From Sphingomonas sp. BK580 (GTDB taxonomy: Bacteria; Pseudomonadota; Alphaproteobacteria; Sphingomonadales; Sphingomonadaceae), in contig NZ_JACIAY010000002.1 of the NCBI RefSeq assembly GCF_014194975.1, forward strand, positions 372,001 through 436,000: a stretch of DNA of 64,000 nt, written 5' to 3'. Below are positions 46,514 to 55,164 of this stretch, piece after piece. Position 1 is the stretch's first letter. Each line of letters starts with the position of its first letter. Position numbers and translations under genes: made by a program. Under the pieces are notes generated by a model that was not told where the DNA came from, did no database searches, and saw nothing but the letters and a program-made list of their open reading frames with translations.

Positions 46514-47155
46514 CTATGCGCGCTTAGCGCTGCGTTTACGGGTTCGGGGAGAGCGAGTAGTGACGGCTACTCGGCCGCGCTTGGTCGCTGGTCGAGTTCC
46601 GCACGGCTCGTCGGCAAGCACTTCCGCTTCATTGTTGAGCATCGCTTGCCGATCAGCCTCGACCTGCTCGGGCGTGGGAACGGGTGGCTTGCCGTCATCG
46701 TCGTCGTCGAGTTCCGGTAGGTCGAACGCCTCAGGGTTTCGCTTCAGGCCGGGATGGGCGCGGGCAAGATCGTCCCACGCTTCGTAGGCCATCCACGAGG
46801 CCTTGGGCCGGACGGGCAGCGTTCCATCGGCACACAGGGCCAGTGGAGGACGTACGAAGCCGAGTTGCTCGACCTGCTTGCGGACCCATCCGTCCACCAT
46901 TCGGTCGCCAGGAGTCCGGAAGAGCGTCGCGATTGTCAAGGCGCCGAGCGTGGACACGATGGTCAGCCGCTCGGAAGTGGCATTCGCATTGAAGGTGTGG
47001 AGCCTGAGGTGTTGCCGATCGAAGCACGATAGGTGCCGTTTGTCGGTGAGCGCCTTCTGCGAGGCGTAGAGGTCCTTAGCGGCCCACCAGACCTCGCCGT
47101 CCATGATGACGATGCGGATGGGCTTCTTGCCGAAATGTAGGGTTTGTTCTGTCAT
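46514..47155 (-). CDS. BRO-N-like protein, third of a tandem set
   Basis: 213 aa. The N-terminal half follows the BRO-N pattern: PIRIVIMDGEVWWAAKDLYA, then LTIVSTLGALTIATLFRTPG and DRMVDGWVRKQV. The C-terminal third is acidic then basic (LDDDDDGKPP; RSPRTRKRSAKRA). BRO-N proteins bind DNA and often act as antirepressors in phages. It overlaps the preceding BRO-like gene by ATGA. Confidence 0.65.
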   Translation of the reverse strand: MTEQTLHFGKKPIRIVIMDGEVWWAAKDLYASQKALTDKRHLSCFDRQHLRLHTFNANATSERLTIVSTLGALTIATLFRTPGDRMVDGWVRKQVEQLGFVRPPLALCADGTLPVRPKASWMAYEAWDDLARAHPGLKRNPEAFDLPELDDDDDGKPPVPTPEQVEADRQAMLNNEAEVLADEPCGTRPATKRGRVAVTTRSPRTRKRSAKRA

Positions 47156-47652
47156 GTATGTTCAAGGAGAGAGGATGCGGCCCGCTCGGCCCACAGGTGC
47201 TTCTCCTCCGCTACCAGGCCCCCATCGGTCCTGAATGACCTTACGGCCGCAGCGTCGACGAAGAGCGATCCGGGCGAGTCAGGAAGCCCGGTGCGGAGGC
47301 GCTTGTCCTGCTGGAGCAACCAGCCACGCAGACGCCGATTGGACCAACAGGTCATCCGGGTCTCAGCGAGAGCCCGAGCGGCCCACGCGGAGATGACGTG
47401 CGAGGCGTTGTCCTCTGGGTCGAACGGGAAACGATGAGCGCCGACGTGAGCCGAGGAGAAGCAGGCGCAGGCTACAGGGTCGAAGCGGCCTTGGAGCGCG
47501 AACTGGATGTGCGACGTAGAGAACCACGGCTTGCCATCCAGGACAGCGATTGGAACGGGAAGGCCGCCGAGGGTGGCTCGCGGGTAGGATGCCGTTCCGA
47601 AGTCGACCTCCTCGACCTCAATCAGCACGTCGCACCAAGTGTACCGCTTCAC
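47152..47652 (-). CDS. BRO-N-like protein, second of a tandem set
   Basis: 166 aa from GTG 47652, which overlaps the first BRO-like gene by 35 bases. LPVPIAVLDGKPWFSTSHIQ corresponds to the BRO-N strand (V-DG-PWF-A-D), and NRRLRGWLLQQDK to its W-V end. More diverged than its two neighbours. Function in DNA binding is inferred. Confidence 0.55.
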   Translation of the reverse strand: MKRYTWCDVLIEVEEVDFGTASYPRATLGGLPVPIAVLDGKPWFSTSHIQFALQGRFDPVACACFSSAHVGAHRFPFDPEDNASHVISAWAARALAETRMTCWSNRRLRGWLLQQDKRLRTGLPDSPGSLFVDAAAVRSFRTDGGLVAEEKHLWAERAASSLLEHT

Positions 47653-47965
47653 GGTTCAAAAAGGCGCGGACAGTCGCGTCGATCGGTCGCTTACGGCGGC
47701 GCTTCGTCAGCGCCAGAGCGGCCGGGATTGAGACGACCGAGTAGCGCTGAGTTCCCGAGACTGACGGGACGTGGCGATAGGCGCGTTCGGCATCCGGCGT
47801 CCTGTTGAGCCAGCGCCCAGGATGCTTTGACACGTCGAGGTCAAGGATGGCGAGCACGTCACGTGCGACAAGCCACGCGGTGCCATCGGGGTCGACGGTG
47901 TAGCGAACGCTGTAGCCGGGGAACGGCAGCACGCCGCCACCGGGTCGAGCGGGTGGAGGGGTCAT
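47618..47965 (-). CDS. BRO-N-like protein, first of a tandem set
   Basis: 115 aa, essentially one BRO-N domain: VRYTVDPDGTAWLVARDVLA followed by GTQRYSVVSIPAALALTKR and TVRAFLNREAV. It opens the leftward block of seven or more genes (47965 to 43270), most of them overlapping; the promoter should be between 47966 and about 48040. Possible antirepressor or transcription regulator of the block. Confidence 0.65.
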   Translation of the reverse strand: MTPPPARPGGGVLPFPGYSVRYTVDPDGTAWLVARDVLAILDLDVSKHPGRWLNRTPDAERAYRHVPSVSGTQRYSVVSIPAALALTKRRRKRPIDATVRAFLNREAVHLVRRAD

Positions 47966-48411
47966 TGAGGTCTCTTACTTAGGGTTCACTGGCGACCACC
48001 TTCGTCGTGTTCGAGGGGGGCCCTGTCCTCTAGTCAGCACTAATGGCGATTGTCGCCACGTGTGGAGGGTCACCCAACTGTCAGCTCCGACCTTGGAATG
48101 CTGGCGATGCACGCCTTCTTCGCCAATCTACGAAGTTTGGAACCTCAACGGACCGTGTTCTGCAACGGTCGAAGGGTCCTCCCTCTTCAGGTCCGTATGG
48201 CTCGTCGGAAGGCTGTGGTGCCAAACACGCTCGGGGCGTTGCTCTCGCGGCTCAATGCCACTTCCACTAAGTCGGACATGTTCCCAGGTGAGAGACGATA
48301 GAATGCGTCGACAAGCGGAGTTTTCATACAATCTTTTACAGTCGCGCTCGGTTAAGTTTGACTTCGAAGAATTGCAGGAGCAAAATCCTGTAGTGTAGCA
48401 TGGAGTCGCTG
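47966..48411. other. Divergent intergenic region inside the element
   Basis: About 445 bases between the leftward block and the first rightward small ORF. Three overlapping + frames between 48043 and 48398 show no domain and no good ribosome-binding site. A small palindrome AGGAGCAAAATCCT lies at about 48377-48390. Likely promoter/operator territory for both directions. Confidence 0.4.
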
Positions 48412-48651
48412 ATGGCCGACGATCAGCATCCGTCAGAGGACGGCCACCATCCCGATCTTGAAGAAATCCGGTGGAAGGTGGCAGAGAAGAGCCCTGATAT
48501 ACCGACCAGTAGCAACGAGTGCTTCTGGGGTGGCGAGTGGTATCCGCACATGAGCTATGCTGAGGTGCGCGGCCGACGAATGCTATGCCTCAAGGGCAAG
48601 TGGGTCGATGGAGATATTAGTCTTGGGGAAGACGCACAGCCAGAGGACTAG
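48412..48651 (+). CDS. Small acidic hypothetical protein
   Basis: 79 aa. ATG 48412 has GGAG six bases upstream, whereas ATG 48400 has none. Contains HPDLEEIRWKVAEKSPDIPT and NECFWGGEWYPHMSYAEVRG. No family recognised. Confidence 0.55.
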   Translation: MADDQHPSEDGHHPDLEEIRWKVAEKSPDIPTSSNECFWGGEWYPHMSYAEVRGRRMLCLKGKWVDGDISLGEDAQPED

Positions 48652-48712
48652 GTCTGCACTCCAACGATAGGGCCTACCTCTAATCCGTCGTTCAACCTTT
48701 GCGAGGTGCACC

Positions 48713-49051
48713 ATGTCTGATGATCCGCCACGTTTGCAAACAGCCTTCCAAGACCCATCGGATTGGGAGCAAGCCGGGGAAGCATTTGGAACTGAGGGCG
48801 GAAAGTATTTGGGCTCTAAAGGGGGCCCGAGTGGCGAGTGGTTTGCAGGAATGGTTGGTGGCCTCGTTGGGGCTGCGGCCGGAGGACTTGCTGGCATGAT
48901 CGCGTCTTGGTGGGGGCGACAAGAATTCGGGACAGAAATCAAGGAGCCGGGCTCAGGGGAAGGTGATCCAGGCTATGGGATGTCAGGTGCCGGCGGTGGT
49001 GTCAGTGTCGACCCCAACTCAGGCGGATCTCTTCAAAGCGGCGGAGAGTAA
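48713..49051 (+). CDS. Small Gly-rich membrane protein
   Basis: 112 aa. A glycine-zipper helix GMVGGLVGAAAGGLAGMIAS in the middle, acidic N-terminus and Gly/Ser-rich tail. GAGG ribosome-binding site. Reminiscent of small membrane-active proteins (toxin or lysis-type helices), but there is no proof. Confidence 0.55.
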   Translation: MSDDPPRLQTAFQDPSDWEQAGEAFGTEGGKYLGSKGGPSGEWFAGMVGGLVGAAAGGLAGMIASWWGRQEFGTEIKEPGSGEGDPGYGMSGAGGGVSVDPNSGGSLQSGGE

Positions 49052-49173
49052 GTCGTCGAATATTTGGCTGGACATCGCACCTGTGGCGGCAGTCTAATTC
49101 GGGGGCGCTATAAGCTAGGCTCGAACCCGTACACTCAACTGCCATGTAGAATTGCCGGATCAACAGTAGAGCT

Positions 49174-49445
49174 CCGAGCGGCAGCATGGCGGGCGCAGCG
49201 AAGCCGTCAGTTGCGAATTGGGCCCGGCCCTGCGCCGCTGGGACCACGCCCCGCCGCCCAGAGGGACCCGTGAGCATTCGCATTTCCCTAGGATTTCTGC
49301 GGGGTTGCGGGCTTTCGGGTCGAACCGAGGCCAGGTCGTCCCTCGTGGTGACGTGGGGTGCTGGAGGGGCTGTGCGTGGCGAGGGGACATTGGCTTCGAG
49401 CCGAGGTCGTTCGTCCGCCGTTTGGAGACATTAGGCCCGCCTGAT
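49174..49445. repeat. Noncoding repeat, copy A (diverged partner at 53221-53490)
   Basis: Colinear blocks shared with copy B: CCGAG(C/T)GGCAGCA near the start, CGAATTGG(G/A)CCCGGC, GAGGGACCCGT then AGCATTCG, G(G/C)GACATTG(G/C)CTT at offset about 210, and GACATT(T)AGGCC at the end. No credible gene lies in 49052-49509. Confidence 0.55.
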
Positions 49446-49509
49446 CGCGCTCACCGCCATCGACCGGACACAATCAGGCTTCATCCTCCCGCTCGGGAGA
49501 CGATGCGTG

Positions 49510-49836
49510 ATGGATGCACAGCAAGTCGCTACCGAGATTGCCGCTCCGGCGCCTTCAGACCTGACGAGGCCTGCTGGCCCTCTTCAGGTCCCCGACAGGC
49601 TCAAGGCCACGTCGTCGCCGTGTCCACCAACCGCGAGCGGCGAGGTCGTCGTGTGCGGCCGGGCCGATCAGGAGCAGTTCCGCCTACGTCCTCTGCCAGA
49701 CCTTCCCGAGCCCAAGAGCATCCTGAGCACGCCGCTCCGTTTCCACCTCGCGCCTGGAGTGACCGTAGCTGCCGTGGGCTTTGGCGTGGGCGTGCGGGTA
49801 GAGTTCGGGCCAGGGAAGAAGAGCGGCAGCGACTAG
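49510..49836 (+). CDS. Hypothetical protein with CxxxxGEVVVCGR motif
   Basis: 108 aa. SSPCPPTASGEVVVCGRADQ followed by FRLRPLPDLPEPKSI is a pattern common in short exported sphingomonad proteins (two Cys that could pair), then a hydrophobic PGVTVAAVGFGVGVRVEFG. No signal peptide at this start, so the N-terminus may be truncated or the start lies elsewhere. Convergent with the HNH gene, overlapping its 3' end by four bases. Confidence 0.55.
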   Translation: MDAQQVATEIAAPAPSDLTRPAGPLQVPDRLKATSSPCPPTASGEVVVCGRADQEQFRLRPLPDLPEPKSILSTPLRFHLAPGVTVAAVGFGVGVRVEFGPGKKSGSD

Positions 49837-50570
49837 CAATCCGCAGACTTCCCCGAGACGCTCAAAGCCGCCGGGGTGGGCTTCGTGATAGCCCACCATG
49901 TACCAATGCCTTCGGGAGGGCTCTCACGCCCGTGCAATCGCACTCCATGCCACGACATTCGCCACACCGAGAAGTCAGGGTGCACTATGCTCTGAGCACC
50001 TTCGTAAATGAAACTTCCGCGGCCTAGGTCGGCTACGCATCGAAAGCTTTCGGGAGGGAAGTACTCGGCCAAACTAGCCCATAATGCAGGCTCGCTCATT
50101 GGTTTCCACATGCTGACGTCTGGCGCGAAATCAGACGATAGCGGGCGACCGATGTGATGGCAGAATAGGCCACGAGCGACGTAGGCGACGAGGCTTCGAA
50201 GCTTTCGGGCGTCAACCTTCAGAGTGAACATGGGTTGAAAAACGCCGTTGACGTTAAGCCAGACGGGGGAGGACTGCTCGATCCCCAGCTCTCTGCCGAG
50301 CTTGCGGTTCCTCTTCAGCCTGGGGCGTACCATCTGAGTCCGGAAGCGATCGCCCTCTATATGGTTTGAACCCGCCACAAGGGCTGACGCAGCGTAATGC
50401 TCAAGCTTCGATTTGTCGTTGTTGCAGCGATTGCACGACGGCACTTGCGGAAGGTTGTCTCTGTCCTCCGGGAAAAAGAAAGATCGGGCAACGACGTGAT
50501 CGGCCGTCGAAGAGGCTCCCTCCTTGCCACAGTAGGCGCAGGGCTTACCTCGATACCCTTTCCCAGACAC
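49833..50570 (-). CDS. HNH-type nuclease-like protein
   Basis: 245 aa. CAYCGKEGASSTADHVVARS then SFFFPEDRDNLPQVPSCNRC has the two CxxC zinc knuckles and the DHV of an HNH core. The second domain (VWLNVNGVFQPMFTLKVDA) is unknown. Probably a DNA endonuclease of phage or defence type; which is not clear. GC is lower than in the host genes. Confidence 0.7.
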   Translation of the reverse strand: MSGKGYRGKPCAYCGKEGASSTADHVVARSFFFPEDRDNLPQVPSCNRCNNDKSKLEHYAASALVAGSNHIEGDRFRTQMVRPRLKRNRKLGRELGIEQSSPVWLNVNGVFQPMFTLKVDARKLRSLVAYVARGLFCHHIGRPLSSDFAPDVSMWKPMSEPALWASLAEYFPPESFRCVADLGRGSFIYEGAQSIVHPDFSVWRMSWHGVRLHGRESPPEGIGTWWAITKPTPAALSVSGKSADC

Positions 50571-50576
50571 TTTCTC

Positions 50577-50885
50577 TCACCGGCCCGGGACGACCGGAGT
50601 GACTGCTTTCGGATTGACCAACTGCCAAGCCGCAACTTCCGCCTCGTTGTCCTGGCGGGCCAAAGGGGTCCAGAACACCGCATCACCGCGCGAGCCGTCG
50701 ATTGCTAGCTGCCAGGTCTTTCCTGTGGCCGTGTCGAGGAGGATGGTATCCTTTTGGACGTGAGGGCTGTGCACGATCACGTAACGCCCCGAGCCTCCTA
50801 CCGGCCCTGCCTGCGCCATCGCGGCCTCTGACAGCCCGAGAGTGCCCGTGAGACACGCAGCGCACAGCAAGCTCTTCCTCAACAT
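50577..50885 (-). CDS. Small secreted hypothetical protein
   Basis: 102 aa from ATG 50885, with signal peptide MLRKSLLCAACLTGTLGLSE ending AMAQ. Mature part: RYVIVHSPHVQKDTILLDTA then TGKTWQLA, a repeated-strand motif seen in small proteobacterial proteins of unknown role. It lies 6 bases upstream of the HNH gene, same strand. Confidence 0.6.
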   Translation of the reverse strand: MLRKSLLCAACLTGTLGLSEAAMAQAGPVGGSGRYVIVHSPHVQKDTILLDTATGKTWQLAIDGSRGDAVFWTPLARQDNEAEVAAWQLVNPKAVTPVVPGR

Positions 50886-50999
50886 CACGGTACAACCCCC
50901 TGAGCCCCCACGACTCTCGCCGGCCCTGATAGCCCGAGCAGGACGAGCCGTCACCTCACCTCTTTCCTACATCGTTCCCGGTGTGTTCTCTCAGGCGTT

Positions 51000-51251
51000 A
51001 TGTCCCCCAGGTCCCGCCGAGTCGTCCTTGAGCTATCCCCCGACATCCTGCGAGAAGCGATCGAGCACAGGCCCGAGGAGGACGCGGGGCTACGCCTAGC
51101 CCTCAGGTGCCTCATGGGCCTGGGCGTGGACAGGACGCTGCTCACGGCCTTCTGGGAGGCGTTGAGAGCCGAGGTGGACATAGGGCGCCGGCATGGCGTC
51201 GAGAGGGCCTTCGAGGCCGTGAGGGGCGCTGCGACGGCGGAGCTGGCCTAG
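51000..51251 (+). CDS. Small helical hypothetical protein
   Basis: 83 aa, Arg/Glu/Ala-rich helices (VVLELSPDILREAIEHRPEE; LTAFWEALRAEVDIGRRHGV). No family recognised. Codon use fits a gene. Confidence 0.5.
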   Translation: MSPRSRRVVLELSPDILREAIEHRPEEDAGLRLALRCLMGLGVDRTLLTAFWEALRAEVDIGRRHGVERAFEAVRGAATAELA

Positions 51252-51264
51252 GCCTCAATCACTA

Positions 51265-51492
51265 TTATTCGCGCAGCCAATCAAGCTTAGCTCTGGCATC
51301 AGCCTCGGCCTCGTCCGCTGTCTCGAATAACCCCGAGAACTCATCGGGTGTCCACTCGGGCGAGTCATGAAGATCAGGGGCCGGCCAATACATCTCTTTG
51401 AAGGTGGTATAGCGATAGAGCCCAAGTGAACTGACACCGATGTCGAGAAGGTGCTTACCGTCCTTACTGGCGATGGTTTTCACGATTGTCAT
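51265..51492 (-). CDS. Small hypothetical protein
   Basis: 75 aa. LLDIGVSSLGLYRYTTFKEM then a Glu/Asp/Ala-rich helix (FETADEAEADARAKLDWLRE). Not recognised. Convergent with the preceding ORF. Confidence 0.55.
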   Translation of the reverse strand: MTIVKTIASKDGKHLLDIGVSSLGLYRYTTFKEMYWPAPDLHDSPEWTPDEFSGLFETADEAEADARAKLDWLRE

Positions 51493-51666
51493 GTTTTCAA
51501 TCTCAACCTTCCCGTGATCTGTAGACCCTCTCGCCGTCAGTAGTCTCCATCGACCATCATCGATGTGGCTTCTCGCCGGGCGCTGTATAGGACATGGCGC
51601 CTCGCTGGACCACGGCGCCAGCGAGTTGTTGGCGTATCCTCAACCCTTGGCCGCTACACCAACCAC

Positions 51667-51822
51667 ATGCCCTCGAACCCGACCATCATCGCGAAGCTCC
51701 GGTCCGCTCACCCGAAGATGACGTGGGGCATCTACCTGCCCGATGAGGGTCGTTGGCTCGACTTCCTCTTCCACAGCGAGCTTGAGGCCCATAAGTTCGC
51801 CAAGCGCCTCATGCGGGCTTAG
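51667..51822 (+). CDS. Small hypothetical protein
   Basis: 51 aa from ATG 51667: MPSNPTIIAKLRSAHPKMTW then GIYLPDEGRWLDFLFHSELE and a basic end. The upstream in-frame extension is Arg-rich and less gene-like. Confidence 0.45.
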   Translation: MPSNPTIIAKLRSAHPKMTWGIYLPDEGRWLDFLFHSELEAHKFAKRLMRA

Positions 51823-51848
51823 TTGTCCCCGCGACCACCCCGGCTCCT

Positions 51849-52028
51849 CTAGCGGTCGTTGCTGGCCGCGTCCTTGCTGAAATCCCGCGTCGCCGTGACT
51901 AGAGCGGCTATCAGGAGGCTCGCCTCCTCGCGTGTAAGCGTGAGGTTGCACGTCCCGCTTGGCGCTTCGATGTCGACGACTATCTCCTCCCCGTGGTGGG
52001 TCACATTGAACACGTGCGGCCTTCGCAT
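51849..52028 (-). CDS. Small hypothetical protein
   Basis: 59 aa, leftward, ATG at 52028 with GAGGGAG eight bases upstream. Strand-rich N-terminus (HVFNVTHHGEEIVVDIEAPS) then LTREEASLLIAALVTATRDF, a pattern of a small two-strand, one-helix domain. Coding appearance is good on this strand. Confidence 0.55.
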   Translation of the reverse strand: MRRPHVFNVTHHGEEIVVDIEAPSGTCNLTLTREEASLLIAALVTATRDFSKDAASNDR

Positions 52029-52170
52029 GGATCATACTCCCTCGCGCCGGCCATGATCCGATGGCATGTTCATGTCCACCTCAGCCACCGCGAGCGGCCA
52101 CTCTCGCACGGCGGGACGAGCGTTGCCGGGCAATCGATGCGACTTAAAGCCTTTCGGGTCGGTACGGCGC

Positions 52171-52338
52171 TCAGTCTCGAATGACGTAGGCGAGCGCCTC
52201 ACGGGCCACGCGCTCTACGCGGCGGATCAGGTACCGTGTGCCTTCCAGCTCGACGAAGTCGCCGACGATCGGCAACTCGGGCTCGTCTCGTTCGAGGATG
52301 AACCTCTTTGGCCGATCCTGGCAGTACGTCACCTTCAT
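52171..52338 (-). CDS. Small basic hypothetical protein
   Basis: 55 aa, leftward from ATG 52338: MKVTYCQDRPKRFILERDEP then VGDFVELEGTRYLIRRVERV. A short barrel-like strand pattern. No clear ribosome-binding site. The codon structure is coding-like. Confidence 0.5.
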   Translation of the reverse strand: MKVTYCQDRPKRFILERDEPELPIVGDFVELEGTRYLIRRVERVAREALAYVIRD

Positions 52339-52557
52339 CCGAGCCGGATAGGCGCAGGCGTGCTACCGGCAAACAGCGTTTACCCCTTTGTCACGAGCGG
52401 GCCTAGCACCGATCGGGGAGCCCCATGGAGGGGTCGAGCACGGCATGGGGGCGCTAGCGCCTAGAGCTCCTCAGCGCCCCTCTGGTGACCGCGCGACCGA
52501 GAGGAGCCGCCAGTCGGTAAACCGGCGGTCCTCAAGTCTCGACAGGTCGGCTAGACG

Positions 52558-53070
52558 TCAGGCGTGGCGGACGTTTGTCGCAACCTTCTGCCGCCGCATG
52601 GCGACACCGATTACGCCCATACCAAGGATCATCATCGCCCATGTTGCGGGCTCAGGAACCGCGGCATTCACGCTGCGGATGTTGAGCGTTCCTCCAGTCT
52701 CATCATTGTATCCGGTCAAGGTATACGAGCCTGGAGCAAAGGTAGGGTTGGACGTGTTACCGTTATAAACCTGCACGCCCGTTGTGTTTGCGAGCATGTT
52801 GTTGTCCCAATAAGCGCTGAACCCGCCTAAATTGCCGGCGGTGTAGAATGAGACTTCGGCGAGCTGGACGCCACGAAGCGTCTTTATCTCAACATCACTG
52901 ATGCGGAAGACGACCGGATTGGCTTCGGTCGGCGATGGCGAGCTGTCGAGGGTGAAGCTGACATCCCAAGACGGATCGTTCGCGACAAAGTCGAATAGGA
53001 GCGGCGCAGCGGAGGCGGGTGCTGCGATGCTGGTACCAGCGAGAAGTGCGGCAGCGATATAACGCGTCAT
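52558..53070 (-). CDS. PEP-CTERM exported protein
   Basis: 170 aa. Signal peptide MTRYIAAALLAGTSIAAPAS, Asn/Ser-rich beta mature part, and C-terminal sorting signal PEPATWAMMILGMGVIGVAM followed by RRQK, the exosortase substrate form. Expected at the cell surface or secreted. It is unusual cargo for a phage-like element. The paralogous signal occurs on the host esterase at 22049. Confidence 0.85.
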   Translation of the reverse strand: MTRYIAAALLAGTSIAAPASAAPLLFDFVANDPSWDVSFTLDSSPSPTEANPVVFRISDVEIKTLRGVQLAEVSFYTAGNLGGFSAYWDNNMLANTTGVQVYNGNTSNPTFAPGSYTLTGYNDETGGTLNIRSVNAAVPEPATWAMMILGMGVIGVAMRRQKVATNVRHA

Positions 53071-53220
53071 TGAGTCCCCCTAAGCCCTTCGCGATGTGCG
53101 AGGGGCAAGGCTCGATAAAGCCAAACAGCGTTCGAGCACCATGTTGAGAAGTCTCGTTTCGGGCCAACCGTCGTTGCCGGCACCGTGTGTTCTCAGGACC
53201 CGCGTGGATGAAACGGAGGT

Positions 53221-53490
53221 CCGAGTGGCAGCACAAGCGCCGCAGCGAAAGCGTCGATCACGAATTGGACCCGGCTCGATCCCAGCAGTATAATCCGATC
53301 TGGCTAGGAGGGACCCGTAAAGAGCATTCGGCATTCTCGACGGCGCCCGGCGGTCGGGTGCCGGATGGGGGCGGGTCGAGCGAGCCGTGCCATGGGGCTC
53401 AGCGCCTAGGGCTGGCCTGCTCGCGAGCGGCGACATTGCCTTGCCGACTGGGCCCGTGCCGTGGCGCTCAGCGACATTTAGGCCGGCTAG
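53221..53490. repeat. Noncoding repeat, copy B (diverged partner at 49174-49445)
   Basis: Colinear with copy A over about 270 bases. The 660-base gap 53071-53734 otherwise holds only a hairpin GGCGG-TTTCAAG-CCGCC (53677-53693), 42 bases before the serine recombinase and possibly part of its recombination or operator site. Confidence 0.55.
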
Positions 53491-53734
53491 GTGTGCTTGC
53501 CCCCGACATTGTCAGCGACGTCACTGGTGGCCTGGATGAGCTGGTCGATGAGCAGCAAGGCATCTGTGACCCCGAGGACCGCAGAGCAACCGCCCTAGCC
53601 AATCGATGGCTAAGAAGTTGTAGGTTTCAAGTCACCCCTCTTGGCCCGCACCAGGATGGCTCAAAAGATACTGGACGGCGGTTTCAAGCCGCCTCAATAA
53701 GGGCGCGTACCTTTCGAGCCTCGGAGCCGCTACC

Positions 53735-54319
53735 ATGAGCCGCATCGCCTATTACCGCGTCAGCACAGGCGACCAGTCGATCGAGGCTCAGCGGCAGGCG
53801 CTCGGCGGCGGCTTCGACCGCGAGTTTGATGACGTGGGCGTCAGCGGCTCCGTGAAGGCTGAGGACCGACCGGGGTTCGCCAAGCTCCTCAGCTACATCC
53901 GCGAGGGTGACACGCTCCATCTCTACGCCATCGATCGCCTCGGCCGTGACGCACTTGACGTCCAGGCGACCGTGAGGCGCCTCATGGACATGGGGGTGAC
54001 CTTGGACGTGCGCGGCCTCGGAGTGATTGGGCGCGGCGTGGGAGAGCTTATCGTGGCTGTCCTCGCCCAGATGGCGGACATGGAGCGCCAGCGGATCAAG
54101 GAGCGCTGCGAGAGCGGGCGCCAGGCGGCCCGCGCGGCGCTGGAGGCGACCGGGAGGACGCATCACGGCAAGGTGAGCCTTGGTCGGCCGGTGGCGGCTG
54201 ATGCTGCTGAGGTGCGAGCCTGGAGGGCGGCTAACGGGCCCGCGAGCATCCGAGAGACCATGGAGCGCTTTGGGATCAGCAAGGCTACGGTCACGCGATA
54301 CTGCTCGTACTCGGGGTGA
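53735..54319 (+). CDS. Serine recombinase (resolvase/invertase family)
   Basis: 194 aa. Catalytic Ser10 in IAYYRVSTGDQS, then LHLYAIDRLGRDALDVQATV and MADMERQRIKERCESGRQAA (E helix), and a C-terminal helix-turn-helix (SIRETMERFGISKATVTRYC). Length and layout match small resolvases/invertases, which resolve cointegrates or flip segments. The site it acts on is unknown; a hairpin lies just upstream. Confidence 0.9.
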   Translation: MSRIAYYRVSTGDQSIEAQRQALGGGFDREFDDVGVSGSVKAEDRPGFAKLLSYIREGDTLHLYAIDRLGRDALDVQATVRRLMDMGVTLDVRGLGVIGRGVGELIVAVLAQMADMERQRIKERCESGRQAARAALEATGRTHHGKVSLGRPVAADAAEVRAWRAANGPASIRETMERFGISKATVTRYCSYSG

Positions 54320-54379
54320 TTGCTCCTCCTCGCCCCGTGTGCCACCGAGCGGCCGAAGGCCACAGGAGGGCGCAGGAAA

Positions 54380-54943
54380 ATGAGTGGCGGGGCGACCGCT
54401 CGACGTTTGGCGGTTTGGGGCGCGGTCATAGCCAGCTCGATCGCCGCCCTCGCGTCGGTGATTGCTGCGGCAATCTCCTGGAGTTCGGCACGATCGGCGA
54501 CGAACAAGGATTATGTCGCGTTGGCGATGAGCATCCTGTCGCAGAAGGAAAGCTCGCCACCTAGCCGGCGTTGGGCTGTCGAGATCGTGTCGAAGCTCTC
54601 TCCGGTGTCCGTGCCGCAGGAACTCGCAGCCGGCTTGGTGACGGGCCGTTCAGTTCTGCCATCCGAGCTGGACCCAGACGCAACAAGGGCGGCGATCCTT
54701 GCGTGCATGAAGCCGCTCCTGTCCAGCGACCTTGCCTCGACGGTTTCTAGCGCACCTCTGCCAGCGGAGGGAACCGTCGCGAGTTGGGTGTCGTTCGCCG
54801 ATGCTCAGACTGGTCGATTGGACGTTGCCAATCTCAGGCTTCGAACCTTCCAGAGTGTCGCGGACACCTGCATCCGCAAGCCTATGGGTCTTCCGGGCTC
54901 AGTCCGCTCCGACGGGGGCGCGCGCGTCTTTTCACCCCGATAA
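54380..54943 (+). CDS. Membrane-anchored hypothetical protein
   Basis: 187 aa from ATG 54380 (AGGA four bases upstream). One N-terminal helix (LAVWGAVIASSIAALASVIA), then DYVALAMSILSQKESSPPSR and RRWAVEIVSKLSPVSVPQEL. The pattern YVxLAxSIL...LRxWAVxxLNxxSPVPxP is found in several phage and island membrane proteins of unknown function. May be an accessory lysis or host-takeover protein. Confidence 0.6.
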   Translation: MSGGATARRLAVWGAVIASSIAALASVIAAAISWSSARSATNKDYVALAMSILSQKESSPPSRRWAVEIVSKLSPVSVPQELAAGLVTGRSVLPSELDPDATRAAILACMKPLLSSDLASTVSSAPLPAEGTVASWVSFADAQTGRLDVANLRLRTFQSVADTCIRKPMGLPGSVRSDGGARVFSPR

Positions 54944-55164
54944 TGGCGGCCGGTCGCTCCGAGAATATTCGGGCGACGTATTGCCTTCAACGGGCGCGTT
55001 TCTGCGGCTTTCCAAGTCTTCAGCACCCCTTGCGCTGTGGTGTGGTCGGGCTTGAGGACGCCGACGAGACAAGGACGGAGTGGGACACTTAAAGGCCGTT
55101 TAGCTCCTTACGGTCCCTTCGGGGTTGGACCATGATGATCAACCACTATCGAGCCTTCAGCCTT

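Noticed and set aside
49105..49140. tRNA T-arm-like sequence (GGGTTCGAGCC on the minus strand)
   Set aside because: No matching acceptor, D or anticodon arm; the T-stem does not pair properly.
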